A stretch of 64,000 nucleotides of DNA from Cherax quadricarinatus. Its lineage: Eukaryota; Arthropoda; Malacostraca; Decapoda; Parastacidae. How positions within the stretch are numbered: the stretch's first letter is position 1; the number at the start of each line of letters is the position of its first letter. Location of the stretch: the NCBI RefSeq assembly GCF_038502225.1, contig NC_091341.1, forward strand, positions 3,921,253-3,985,252. Direction: 5' to 3'. Both the position numbers and the translations under genes were made by a program. The notes beneath the pieces are model-generated. The model was not told the origin of the DNA. It was given only the letters and a program-made list of their open reading frames with translations, and made no database searches. Positions 19,826 through 30,419 of the stretch are shown here, in pieces.

Positions 19826-20390
19826 TAAGTGAATTCTTGCTAACTGACCAGTTTTACCCTGAAGCAAGTTTATTCTTTTCTCTGAGGATGAGGGTCCCCA
19901 CGACAGTTCTAGTGGTGGTACATTTGTCTATATATATATATAAACGCTTTATATAACGTATATAATGTCGTAGTCACTGTGCACAAGGAACGCCTTATAG
20001 ACGGTGATTTGAGGGACAAGGCGATGTATAAGAAACAGGCGTATGTTCAGGTGGTCAGCAATTCCTTTCTCCTCCATTCATACCCCCGATCCTCCCTAGT
20101 ATGAGGGTCTTGCCCCTCCTCCGTATGAGGGCCATGCCCCGCCATGGGTGGTCCCCACACCCACAAGTAGGAGAAACACCCAGACTGACATACAATCACA
20201 CGTCATGCTTCACCACCATGATAAAACACGGCCACACATCAAGGGTACTTGATACCTTCTTCAGAACTGGATAATTGGTGCTTTGATGCAGATAAGAGGC
20301 TTCGTGGCAGTTAGCACCAGAGGCTTCTTGTGGCAGGGCGTTGGCAACCCTACTCTTATCCCTTCCCCCATCCCCCATTCCCTTCTCCAT
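19826..20390. other. Unassigned spacer
   Basis: Includes a short TATATA run at 19931-19942. No gene recognised. Confidence 0.35.
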
Positions 20391-20394
20391 CCCA

Positions 20395-20525
20395 TCATTC
20401 CTTCCTCCTTTCCACCACTGAATCCTCATCACGAGTTCCCCCCCCCCCTCTCAATTCCCCATCATCCTTCCCTCTCTCTCTCTCTCTCCCCACCCCTCCA
20501 TTCCCTCCCTCTCCACCCTCAACAA
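20395..20525. repeat. Polypyrimidine (CT/C-rich) tract
   Basis: Low-complexity CT runs. The open frames across it are compositional. Confidence 0.8.
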
Positions 20526-20529
20526 AATA

Positions 20530-21045
20530 AACAACGAGAAGGGTGTGCATCAAAGAGGAAATTATAGAACCTGGTGTGAATGAAGAACCACATAGTGGCT
20601 GGCCATGTTGCAAAGTGGACGATAAGACTTTACCAAGAGTCCCACTCACTTGACGAGGGAGACCCACTTAGTCACCGCCCTCTCTCTCTCGTTCAGCCCT
20701 AAAGTCTTGACACCCTCACGTCGATATCAGGACTCGAATTACCTCTTGTGGTACATGGGACGAGTCTTCCTCGCTAGGCTGCTGGCTTGAATGCTTGTCT
20801 TATGTTGATGTTTACGGGCGTGTCGTACTCGTCCTCCGGCTTTGCTGCAGTATCTCTCTTCTTGATGGATTTGTTTTCGTTTCTTTCTCTCTCTCTCAAA
20901 GCAAAATAAACTTGATACCTCCAGGCAAGATATAAATGCTGAATCTATCGCCGTAACTCTAAAATTTGATGTAGCCAGCGACATTATATTGAGGTTTCTT
21001 GTAACCATGTTATTAATGCACGAGATATACTATTGAAAGACGTAT
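20530..21045. other. Unassigned spacer
   Basis: No recognisable coding domain or repeat. Confidence 0.35.
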
Positions 21046-21047
<2 letters not shown>

Positions 21048-21082
<35 letters not shown>

Positions 21083-21090
21083 GTAATAAT
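21048..21090. repeat. (TAA)n microsatellite
   Basis: Run of AATAAT trinucleotides. Confidence 0.9.
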
Positions 21091-21579
21091 AATTATATTA
21101 TTAATCAGTGAGTATACGTTCGTAGTTGGTTTAACGTTTATGATACACGACCAACAAACATAGTTATCAGCTCTGTCAACACGTTGTTTGTGATCTCGAT
21201 ATCAGTTATCGCCTGAGCAGTGAAATGTACAAGCAGATCAACACACACACACACATACACACACAACAGGCCAAGTATCTCTCGACACGTGCCTTTGACA
21301 AGCAGTAACTCTCAGACACACATCCGTAACTACTGATAATAACTGGTAAGATGTTGCTAACTTGTTGTGTCACCTGCCTGCGCCTCTGAGACGCCAGGTT
21401 AATCTCATTGCCTCGCAATGACAATTATGTCCAAATATGTGCTTCTTGACACCACCTCTTTCTATTCCCTTTACCTTTCTTTATTCTCATTTACCTGTAC
21501 TGTTGGCTGAAGGAATGTCTAGTTTTGTCATATCTTTGAACCTTATACAGTTGCCATGCCATCGTGTGTGCTGGGACGG

Positions 21580-21755
21580 ATATATATCATGGGGGAGTGC
21601 TAAGCTCGTAGGATTATACAGCGTACGTGGGGAGGAAAATGGAAGGTATTCAGGCTCAATTCAGGGAAGTGGAGTACAGATCCAATTCCCTAGATCAAGA
21701 GCCCCTCACCAGCGTCAAGGAACCTCCCTTGAGGGGATGCGTGAACAGAGACTTT
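21580..21755 (+). repeat. Dispersed repeat (class unknown)
   Basis: Phrases such as GGGGGAGTGCTAAGCTCGTA, GAAGGTATTCAGGCTCAATT and CAATTCCCTAGATCAAGAGC match a dispersed repeat I remember from crayfish sequence. This is recollection only, and there is no second copy in the window. Confidence 0.45.
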
Positions 21756-21989
21756 AGATTTTGTCGCCGAAGAGACTAGTTTAACGTTCGTGTATCCTAT
21801 ATCCTTCCTTTAGACGGTAGCGCAAGAGCGTTTGGCTGCACAAAAGACCTAGGAACTAGGCCCCAGAAGTGTTAACAAGAATACATTTGAATTTATATCT
21901 ACAACTAACGTATTTGTCAATTTCTTAACATGTTTATCTTATTTTCATAAATATAATCCTTAACAAATCGCACAGGTTATTATACTGTC

Positions 21990-22745
21990 TCTAAAATTCT
22001 CAATAAGTGGACAGTTAAGTACATAGTGTTCAAGGTAGTGACCACAGGACTGGTCATATACTTTGTATTTAGTATGATCACCTGAGTCTACCAGAAGTAC
22101 TTGTAACCAAGCCTAAGCCTGGCCACTGCAACATCAGTCAGTCTGTTCATATTGCAAGTTGCTCCATAAACGTACTTATCTACGTTCATGTTATCATAAT
22201 GGGTGATAGATCTACTCAGGCTTCTAACTGTATTCCTATAACATTCAGTTTCACTATTTACTTCTCTCCTAATAATATTCCTAATGCCAGACACAGATAT
22301 TACAAAGTTATATTACATATTTTCCTTTGTTGTTACATATATATATATATATTTTCCTTTGTTTTGCTAACTTAAAAACTTCATGAAGGAGTAATTCATT
22401 GTGATGGAGTCCATGAGAATTGTACACTAATTCCATTTTCTCCGATTTTATAACATTATCTGGTTTCTACAGTGAACAAGATGAGTCATTATGGGAGGCA
22501 AGAGCCTTCAATGATGACACAATCACCAATAATCAAAAGTCTAACTTGATTCTCTAACTTTGGTGACATTAGGATGTCAAGCAATTCAGTTTGCAGTGCA
22601 GACGCCCAGCTAATTTTTATGCCTAACTAAACATGGTTGCTATAGTTAACTAGGGAGGCGGCAACAAGAGCAGTTGCAGCACTGCCAGTAAACTAATACT
22701 TAGATCCATCAGTGTATATAACTCGTGGTATATTATTATTAATAT
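21990..22745 (-). pseudogene. RNase H and C-terminal remnant of a non-LTR element (family E)
   Basis: The minus strand reads RVIYTDGSKY (RNase H Asp motif), then SWASALQTELLDILMSPKLE, ISVQFSWTPS, then NRLTDVAVARLRLGYKYFW and SCGHYLEHYVLNCPL. An RNase H-like domain followed by a Cys/His-containing tail is typical of I/Nimb-like elements. Many stops interrupt it. It runs into the inverted repeat at 22810. Confidence 0.7.
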
Positions 22746-22809
22746 ATAAGAGAGAAATTTCCTCTGCAAGTTAAGGAAGGGATTACTAATGATGATGATC
22801 TTGGCAGCG

Positions 22810-23200
22810 GCTTTAAGCTACGTAAGTTCCTCCGTTCATTTTTCCACTATAATCTACCTTGTCCATAATTACTATCGCAATTGCTTTGTTTCGTAAGGTG
22901 AAGTCCAGGATCTTTCCTTAATTCATGGTATAACTTAACAAATTTTTGAGGACAATTTGTTTTAGAGGTCTGAACTTTGGTAACACCTCTACAGCATGTG
23001 CTCACACCTCTGCAACACAACTGTCCTCAAAAATTTAAGTTATACCATGAATTAAGAAAAGATCCTGGACTTCACCTTACGAAACAGACAAAACAAATGC
23101 GATTAGTAATTATGGACAAGGTAGATTATAGTGGAAAATGAACATGTTATTAGAAGACGGAGGAACTAACGTGCCTCTTAGGCTACGTGATATTCAATAA
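22810..23200. repeat. Long inverted repeat from PLE N-terminal sequence
   Basis: Arms of about 120-130 bp (22840-22965 and 23022-23147) pair around a spacer near 22970-23020. Both arms translate as KLYHELRKDPGLHLTK and VIMDKVDYSGK, wording I associate with the N-terminal region of Penelope-like ORFs. The outer parts (GTTCCTCCG) also pair, with an 18-bp interruption. Confidence 0.75.
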
Positions 23201-24220
23201 ATACAAGTTCCGTGGAGGAGGTGACAGTTGGTGTCTGATTCTGTCGTAAAGTCTGATGAACATCATTCAATTAAATGCTTTACAAAAACAACTAATTAAG
23301 GAGACTGTTCTACATATACCAGATTGTCGAGGCTTAGAAATAGGAACACAGGCTATTAATCCAGGAAACAGAATACACTAGGTTTAATTAGATTTATACA
23401 GGTCTAACAAAGACTTATCAGAGATTTGTAATTTATACCATCCTTTCCAGGTCTGGTTGATGGACCTTTGCTTTTAATGACATTTGTAACTCATGTTCAA
23501 TAAAGAGGGCCACTAGTCATTGCTTCCCTTGAAATATATCAATTTGGCTTTATTCAGGATCATTTTTCTAGGTTTGTTCCGACATGAGATGGGAGATTTT
23601 CATGCCTAATGTTTTCCACCAGTTATTTGAGACCATTAGCTTCTTCAAGAGGGAAAAATAATGAGCAACATTGCCAGTCCTTTTCCTAGATATTTTATTT
23701 ACACAATTTCAGGTTAAACATTGAGGGGTAAATCAGTTTAACTCACTAAGAAATTGTTGCCATCCTTGTTGTCAAAGTTCTCGTTTTCTGTCGCCAGGAT
23801 TTGTTAGTGCAGCTAGGAAGGTTCTGTACTAGGAGTTTCTGGGTTCCATAATCACGATAAGCAATACCAATCCTGTGTTGTGTAGTTGTGGATCATTATA
23901 TCACTCATGGTGTTGGTCATTTATGGTATAAGATTTATGTCTTTTATCTATACCTTTGATTTGTGAGCGAATTCTCAGCGGAGGCGACTAAATCATAAAT
24001 TTTTATGGGCCAGTGAGCTCGTAAGTCTTATACCATTGATCCAGACAGTTAATGAAGTTATCTCTGTGTTCCGGGTTAAGAATGAGACTTTTTTTTTTTG
24101 TTTTTACCTGAGTGATTGAAATTTTGAGTCTCGGAAAGTGATCAGATAGATGATAGTCAACCATAACAGTCTTACATATATAATAAAATGAATCCCAGGC
24201 ACAGGTTCACAAGTTTAATA
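23201..24220. other. Unassigned AT-rich spacer
   Basis: No reliable coding signal or recognised repeat. Confidence 0.35.
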
Positions 24221-24224
24221 TACC

Positions 24225-24575
24225 ATCATATATAAAGTCCTTTCTAAAATTTTCTCTTATATGTTTAAAGATATATTTTTTTCATTTATGTTAATGCAAA
24301 AACTAGTAATTTTGTATAAAAAAAGAAACCCTAGAAAACTTACCTAACCTTATTATAAGAAAGACAATTTAATTTAGCCTAATCCAACTAAATATATTTG
24401 AAACAAGTTTACAATAATTAATAAACAAACACAATGAAATTTTTTTTTTCTTTAGATTCAGAATGATTTTTGCGAAATTATTGTATACACAAATTTTCGT
24501 TTGCCTTATTCGGCAAAAAAGCGTTGCAATTTAAGCCAAAATCGCAAGTTTTATCTATTCGGCACGACAGTGTGA
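24225..24575 (+). repeat. ~350-bp AT-rich repeat family, copy 1
   Basis: Shares with 27537-27832 the ordered blocks ACTTACCTAACCTTATTATA, TTCAGAATGATTTTTGCGAA, ACACAAATTTTCGTTTGCC and TATTCGGCACGACA. Both ends fall in TA-rich DNA. Non-coding. Superfamily unknown. Confidence 0.85.
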
Positions 24576-24604
24576 TAATAAAAAAAAAATATATATCTCA
24601 GTAT

Positions 24605-24850
24605 ATATATAACCATACCAGTAGTTGATCACTACCAACCGTCTTTGCCTGAGTCACTGTCTATTCATATTGTGCTGACCACAGCAGTATTCAAAGACCC
24701 CCTCACATATGGGTACTGTGGGCGGCCATCATATACGAGAGTGAACGAGAGAGGCAGGATCGGCTGTGGCGCCCGTCCACATACTTCATACAATATATAT
24801 CCAGCCTCTGAACAGTACCCATAATTCTAGCATTATGCTCATTTCGAAAT
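24605..24850 (+). repeat. LTR-like fragment related to 35080-35320
   Basis: Collinear blocks with the region after the gypsy ORF: CACTACCAACCGTCTTTG, CTGACCACAGCA, GAGAGAGGCAGGATCGGCTG and CCAGCCTCTG. A solo or truncated LTR is the simplest reading. Confidence 0.7.
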
Positions 24851-25740
24851 TTAACAATATTTAGTTGCACTGGTGTTTGTTAGTGACACTTCAGTATTCC
24901 TGTCAGGCATTAGTCTCTAGGAATAAGTGAAGAAGGTTCACCATTAATGCAGTCTTAGTAAAGCATGATGGTGAAGCTGATCAACTGGGGCATCAAAGAT
25001 ATTGATGGTGAAGTTGCCCATACATACTTTAACACAATAATGTTGCATTGTTACTCGACTATACTGGGTTAGAAGTGAATGCAGCAAGTTCTTTCTATCA
25101 TAAATCACACATCAATTAATTGACCTTAAGTTATACGCTTCATAACCAGGTAACTTAGTGGGAGGTACTCCAAATCGTGATTAACATTCCTGCAAACAGG
25201 TAGCATCAATATTCTTGGTTGTGCTAATGTGACGTTAGTCAGTCAACCGCTTCCTGGTGGAGGAAATTCTCCATGAGATAAAAAATGTAATCTGTCCATA
25301 GTAGTAATTTAATACAATATTTTGCTCATAAGAAGGTAAGACCATCATGGTCGGGAAATAGTGTGTAAACACTGAGGAGAAAATATGATAATGTACGCTA
25401 TCTTTATAACCATTTCTTTATTTACGCTATCTTTATAACGATTTTTTCTTAATAATTTCCGGGTACTTAACCAGCACATTCCCAGGCAATGTTCACACCC
25501 AAAATTCATCAACTTCTCTCTCTCACAAATTATCTGAAATTCAACAGAGACTTTCACTTGTGGGTTCGTCTTTAATCAAAAGAAGTATTCTGACTACCTA
25601 GTTGTATATAATTTGTCAGTATTTGATGGAAGTGGTCGGTTTCTTTTATGCAAGAGTATTATGTCCTGAAATAGGTCAGGTGTGTCTGGTACTGTTCCGT
25701 ATATATGTAGTCCCAGGTTTTGTCTTCAGCACTTAGCAGA
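24851..25740. other. Unassigned AT-rich spacer
   Basis: No gene recognised. 25345-25557 is open on the minus strand but has no domain. Confidence 0.35.
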
Positions 25741-25747
25741 TCAACAG

Positions 25748-26137
25748 TTATACTGGTGCCTGAGTCATGGACGACTTACCAGCCACATTAAGTAATTCTT
25801 GAGTGACTAACTCACCCTCATCTTCCGATATGATCACAGGTATAGCGGCAACTTGAGTGGTGAGGGCACGTGTTTTGTGAAGGGTGACAGGTGTGATAGC
25901 AGGTGTGGCTAGCTCCTTCACGACCGGTGTAGCATAAGACAGCCTTGCAGGGGAACTGGTTGGGTCACAGATAAGCTGATTGGCCTCACCGTAAGTTGTT
26001 TGATTTAGATCGAAGGTTGTCTGGGTTCCACTTGCAGTCCTTATGTCAATCACATCATTATTTTCCACTAACACATGATTGTATGAATTATTTCTGAATT
26101 GGATCCTTGTCTTAGTATGTTTCTTTGATACTTCCAC
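25748..26137 (-). CDS. Open frame of unknown nature, 129 codons
   Basis: The longest non-repetitive open frame outside recognised elements. Composition is protein-like (Thr, Val and acidic residues: AIPVIISEDEGELVTQELL), but I see no known domain, signal peptide or membrane segment. It might be a decayed element ORF or chance. Upstream minus-strand sequence shows no clear promoter. Confidence 0.25.
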   Translation of the reverse strand: MEVSKKHTKTRIQFRNNSYNHVLVENNDVIDIRTASGTQTTFDLNQTTYGEANQLICDPTSSPARLSYATPVVKELATPAITPVTLHKTRALTTQVAAIPVIISEDEGELVTQELLNVAGKSSMTQAPV

Positions 26138-26539
26138 TTAACAGTCACACTTAACAGCACGCTGAGTGCTGTCGGGGCAAGTTCAGCCTAACACATCCCT
26201 TGAGGAAAGCCTTGTTGAAAACAGTGTGCACCAAGGACGTGTTGTGTCACACTGATTGCAAATCATGCGAGTCTGGCTACGTCAGCGCGCTAGCCCTTTC
26301 TCATTTTGATGGCCAGCATCGTTTCCAACACTCATTAGAATGCTCTTTCATGGAAATCATTTTCTTTTGCAGTGGTGGTATCACTACACAAGAATTAACT
26401 CCTTACCCATAACCCACACACTACTGGGGGGAGGGGGGAAGTCTCCCCGCCCACAGATGCTTACTCACAAGTCACTCACTTAAAAGGGTCACACCACCCA
26501 CCAGGACTGGGGGAAACCCGGGCCATATACAGTAAGATG

Positions 26540-26690
26540 AGCATTACAATTAAGAGGGGAGAGGTAGAGGGAGACATGGAGAGATAACGAGGGAGAGAGA
26601 CAGAGACAAAGAGAGACAGAAAGAGACAAAGAAACAGAGACAAAGACAGACATAGAGAGAGACAGAGAGAGAGCGAGCAAGCTAGTTCTT
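26540..26690. repeat. Purine-rich GAGA/ACAGA tract
   Basis: Low-complexity GAGACAGAGAC-type sequence. Confidence 0.85.
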
Positions 26691-26799
26691 TTCATAAAAT
26701 ATGAAAGTACACTCAGCATTATCATTTGGAGCAAGAACACTCTCAATCAGCTGTAAATATATAAAAAATCAGATTTAACAATGAGAAGTATAAACCACA

Positions 26800-27055
26800 A
26801 ACAAAAGCAACTTTCCTGTGTACACTGACAAACAAAAGCAACTTTCCTGCGCACATTGACAAACAAAAGCAACTTTCCTGCGTACATTGACAAACAAAAG
26901 CAACTTTCCTGCGTACATTGACAAACAAAAGCAACTTTCCTGCGTACATTGACAAACAAAAGCAACTTTCCTGCGTACATTGACAAACAAAAGCAACTTT
27001 CCTGCGCACATTGACAAACAAAAGCAACTTTCCTGCGCACATTGTCAAACACAGT
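26800..27055. repeat. 31-bp minisatellite
   Basis: Eight copies of AAAGCAACTTTCCTGCGTAC then ATTGACAAACA. The unit is not a multiple of three, so the open frames cycle through all phases. Not a gene. Confidence 0.92.
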
Positions 27056-27279
27056 ACCAGTAACCAGACGTCCCACATATAACACCAAAAAAACAATGGA
27101 GTATCATTAAGTAAACTCCGAGAGAGGGGGAAAAAAAATAGCACTCAACCTATTTACTAAAACAAAAGTACAGTATTAGCCAAGTTTATCGCTAAACTTA
27201 ACTCCAGCTAAAGATGAGATGTAATCACCCACAAAGTGATACATCATTGAAATAGAAGATTGGTTAGTTCTATTAGGTA

Positions 27280-27480
27280 CAGACACCTGGCCTGGTCATG
27301 GACCGGGTCGCGGGGGCGCTGATCCCCGGAATAACCTCCAGGAATAACCTCCAGGAACAACCTCCAGGAACAACCTCCAGGAATAACCTCCAGGAATAAC
27401 CTCCAGGAACAACCTCCAGGAACAACCTCCAGGAACAACCTCCAGGAACAACCTCCAGGAACAACCTCCAGGTAACACAA
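27280..27480. repeat. 12-bp minisatellite (ACCTCCAGGAAC) after a family B 3' UTR fragment
   Basis: GGCCTGGTCATGGACCGGGT and GCGCTGATCCCCGGAA at 27289-27330 match the family B 3' end seen at 36770-36840. About 12 copies of ACCTCCAGGAAC/T follow. In 36825-36845 the same site has CATCCTCCAGGTGTACTCCA, suggesting how the repeat was seeded. Confidence 0.85.
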
Positions 27481-27536
27481 CACTGTACCTGGAGTAACTG
27501 CACAACAAAAGGCAAAATTACAGAGCAAGTGGAGAT

Positions 27537-27832
27537 ATTTATTTTTCATTTATCTTAATTTAAAAATTAATATTTTTTGTACCATAAGAACCTTAGAAAA
27601 CTTAACTAACCTTATTATAACAAGAACAATTTAATTTGCCTTATCCAACTATATTTTAGATAAGTTTACAATTAATAATAATAATGAAATTTTTTTTTCG
27701 TTAGGTTCAGAATGATGTTTGCGAAATTATTGCATACACAAATTTTCGCTTGCTTATTCGGCAAGAAAATCGTTGTTATTTAAGCCAAAAACTCAAGTTT
27801 TACCTATTCGGCACGACATTATATATATAATG
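27537..27832 (+). repeat. ~300-bp AT-rich repeat family, copy 2
   Basis: See the copy at 24225-24575. Ends in TATTCGGCACGACATTATAT within TA-rich DNA. Confidence 0.85.
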
Positions 27833-27889
27833 ATCGAAAATTACAAATAACAATTATACAAATCTGTTGGTTTTATAAAAAGAAAGGTA

Positions 27890-28140
27890 ATAGAAAATGA
27901 ACAAGAGGAAAGAGAAATTTAAGATAAATTAGAAAAGGGGAAGAACAAAATAGTAAAGAATAGGAAGTAAAACAAATAAAATAAAGTAGATGGAGGAGAG
28001 AAGATAAGGAAAGACAAAAAGAGGGAAAGAGGACAGAAAGAAATGAATTGGAAGACAGAGAAAGGGAGGGGGGGGGAGAAGGAAGACAAAGAGGAGGAAA
28101 CGAAGGGAGAGGAGGACAAAGAGCAGAAAGGGAAAAAAAT
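27890..28140. repeat. Polypurine tract
   Basis: About 250 bp almost entirely A and G on the plus strand, including a GGGAGGGGGGGGGAG run near 28064. The minus-strand open frame is compositional. Confidence 0.9.
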
Positions 28141-28202
28141 GATTGGTTTCAAAACTGATGGTTTTGATAACTGATTGATTAGATGCTAGTCGTCTCAGTT
28201 CC

Positions 28203-28222
28203 TCTCTCTCTCTCTCTCTCTC
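28203..28222. repeat. (TC)n microsatellite
   Basis: Short pure CT run. Confidence 0.9.
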
Positions 28223-28394
28223 TGACTCTCTCTATGCTTTGTTTCGCGTTGCAATTATCCGCAATTATCGTTAATTCCGGTTCTTGGTGACGCTACACCA
28301 ATTATTTCATTCTCTCTCTCGTCTTCGTTCTTCTCCCTTTGTTCTCCAAGTATCTTCACTATACATTAAATAAGTTTATGACAAAGGAACGTTC

Positions 28395-28812
28395 TGGGGC
28401 TCAGTAGTTCAACTAGTGTGTGGGGCTCAGTACTTTAACTACTGAGCCCCACACACTAGTTGAACTACTGAGCCCCGCACACTAATTGAAGTACTGAGCC
28501 CCACACACTAGTTGAACTAGTGTGTGGGGCTCAGGTCAACTACTGTGTAGGGCTCAGTAGTTCAACTACTGAGCCGCACACACTAGTTTAACTAGTGTGT
28601 GGGGCTCAGTAGTTAAACTTTTGTGTGGGGGTTCAGTAGGTCAACTAGTGTGTGAGGCTCAGTAGTTGAACTACTGAGCCCTACACAGTAGTTGACCTGA
28701 GCCCCACACACTAGTTAAACTAGTGTGTGGGGCTCAGTACTTCAATTAGTGTGCGGGGCTCAGTAGTTCAACTAGTGTGTGGGGCTCAGTAGTTCAACTA
28801 GTGTGTGGGGGA
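28395..28812. repeat. Self-complementary tandem array
   Basis: About 14 units of a ~27-bp module (GGGGCTCAGTAGTTCAACTA then GTGTGTG) occur in both orientations. The module is nearly palindromic at its join (CAACTAGTTG), so head-to-head units form long perfect inverted repeats, for example 28400-28440 against 28440-28480. Confidence 0.92.
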
Positions 28813-28814
28813 CT

Positions 28815-29488
28815 AGCACTAAACGAAATTGTATAAAGTTCCCCAAAGGACTATGGGTTCGTATATACCCATTATAACGATTTATAACCCGAGTCATTGT
28901 AGAGAATAAGACTATTCGAATTACAAAGACTATCTTGTTTGCAGGTCCTAACACGAAGATCAATATTAAACGTCCATTATGATCTAACATGATAAAAGGC
29001 TGAACCTGAACGGTTATCATTACAACAATGTCCAGGAATGTGGTAAGTTAAATATCAACAAATTCTTTAAGATTAAGTTACAGTCTAGAGGGAAAAAAAC
29101 AGTCCTTTGCACATCTGATGAATGAGAAAAGATTATAATACAAAAAGCAGTGAAAATGGTTGCTTCTTGTGTGATATAACAGTTAAGTTTATTAACAATA
29201 TTTTATCTACAATTAAGCGAAATGACTGTTTATATTTTTTTGTACACTGCGACATGAACATACGTGAAAACATACTCCAACATCATCGACAGTCTATATA
29301 GTCTATCCAAGATAGATGGAACCATGTAAAATAGTCCACACTTTAACATAAGAGATAAATATAAAACAGTATTAGCGACCTTTACGAAGGTTCCAATACA
29401 ACAACAAAGTCCCGGTTACAACACTAGGCAATGTAATCTCCATGTGCACCTTACTTTGGTAACACGGAGATAGCCAGCAACGTTAATA
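28815..29488. other. Unassigned AT-rich spacer
   Basis: No gene or recognised repeat. Confidence 0.35.
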
Positions 29489-29568
29489 ACAAAACCCTGT
29501 TCTTGATGAATGGTTTGAAAAACCGACAAGTTAAAGATTGAGACACTTATGCAGCATATGGAAATCTT

Positions 29569-29613
29569 TATTCAGGAAACGTTTCGCCACACAGTGGCTT
29601 CATCAGTCCAATA
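29569..29613 (-). ncRNA. Hammerhead ribozyme motif (inverted left arm)
   Basis: Minus strand: TATTGGA, CTGATGA, A, GCCAC/TGT/GTGGC, GAAA, CGTT, TCCTGAATA. The base-paired pattern is identical to the plus-strand copies at 29997-30041. Confidence 0.85.
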
Positions 29614-29872
29614 CAAAGAGGAAGGCGTAAGGAGAGGAGGAGAATGAGGTAATCAGTCCCTCAACCTGGAGTCGATGTGTTCAGTCCATCAATCTTGTAG
29701 AATGTACAGCATAGGGCCGTAGACATCACAACTGTCAGACACTGCAGCATCATGGGATCTTGTTACAAAGAATTCTTCAACACTTGTTCAACCTTTGGAC
29801 GAAGACCTACTTCGACTAGTGGATGGTACCACTATGACCCCGCCTCCATCTGCTTCACGTCACCTCACTACA

Positions 29873-29881
29873 GTATATAAG
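29873..29881 (+). promoter_or_regulatory. TATA-like site in the 378-bp unit
   Basis: CAGTATATAAGCC occurs in each unit, also at about 30251 and 30629, roughly 125 bp upstream of the ribozyme. A promoter inside a tandem unit would allow multimeric transcription. The match to a TATA box is visible; its function is inferred. Confidence 0.4.
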
Positions 29882-29996
29882 CCACGTCTACGGCCCTATG
29901 CTGTACATTCTACAAGATTGATGGACTGAACACATCGACTCCAGGTTGAGGGACTGATTACCTCATTCTCCTCCTCTCCTTACGCCTTCCTCTTTG

Positions 29997-30041
29997 TATT
30001 GGACTGATGAAGCCACTGTGTGGCGAAACGTTTCCTGAATA
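29997..30041 (+). ncRNA. Hammerhead ribozyme, unit 1
   Basis: Type I layout: 5' stem I TATTGGA, core CTGATGA, one extra A, stem II GCCAC-TGT-GTGGC, GAAA, then CGTT, then 3' stem I TCCTGAATA. GGA pairs with TCC and TATT with AATA, with an unpaired TG between them, the sort of internal loop used for tertiary contacts. Stem III lies in the palindrome GAAACGTTTC and can only form between two copies. Predicted cleavage is after 30032. Confidence 0.87.
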
Positions 30042-30043
30042 AA
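30038..30043 (+). promoter_or_regulatory. AATAAA overlapping ribozyme stem I
   Basis: AATAAA starts within the 3' strand of stem I (TCCTGAATA). The same arrangement recurs at 30416 and 30794, and in the 44.9-, 48.0- and 48.4-kb copies. Confidence 0.5.
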
Positions 30044-30374
30044 GATTTCCATATGCTGCATAAGTGTCTCAATCTTCAACTTGTCGGTTTTTCAAACCCT
30101 TCATCACAACTGTCAGACACTGCAGCATCATGGGATCTTGTTACAAAGAATTCTTCAACACTTGTTCAACCTTTGGACGAAGACCTACTTCGACTAGTGG
30201 ATGGTACCACTATGACCCCGCCTCCATCTGCTTCACGTCACCTCACTACAGTATATAAGCCACGTCTACGGCCCTATGCTGTACATTCTACAAGATTGAT
30301 GGACTGAACACATCGACTCCAGGTTGAGGGACTGATTACCTCATTCTCCTCCTCTCCTTACGCCTTCCTCTTTG

Positions 30375-30419
30375 TATTGGACTGATGAAGCCACTGTGTG
30401 GCGAAACGTTTCCTGAATA
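30375..30419 (+). ncRNA. Hammerhead ribozyme, unit 2
   Basis: Identical to unit 1. Predicted cleavage is after 30410, exactly 378 nt from unit 1. Confidence 0.87.

Noticed and set aside
20283..20667. Pro/Ser-rich frames on both strands
   Set aside because: Polypyrimidine low complexity.
27919..28152. Ser/Phe-rich minus-strand frame with membrane-like composition
   Set aside because: Polypurine tract translated; no gene signal.
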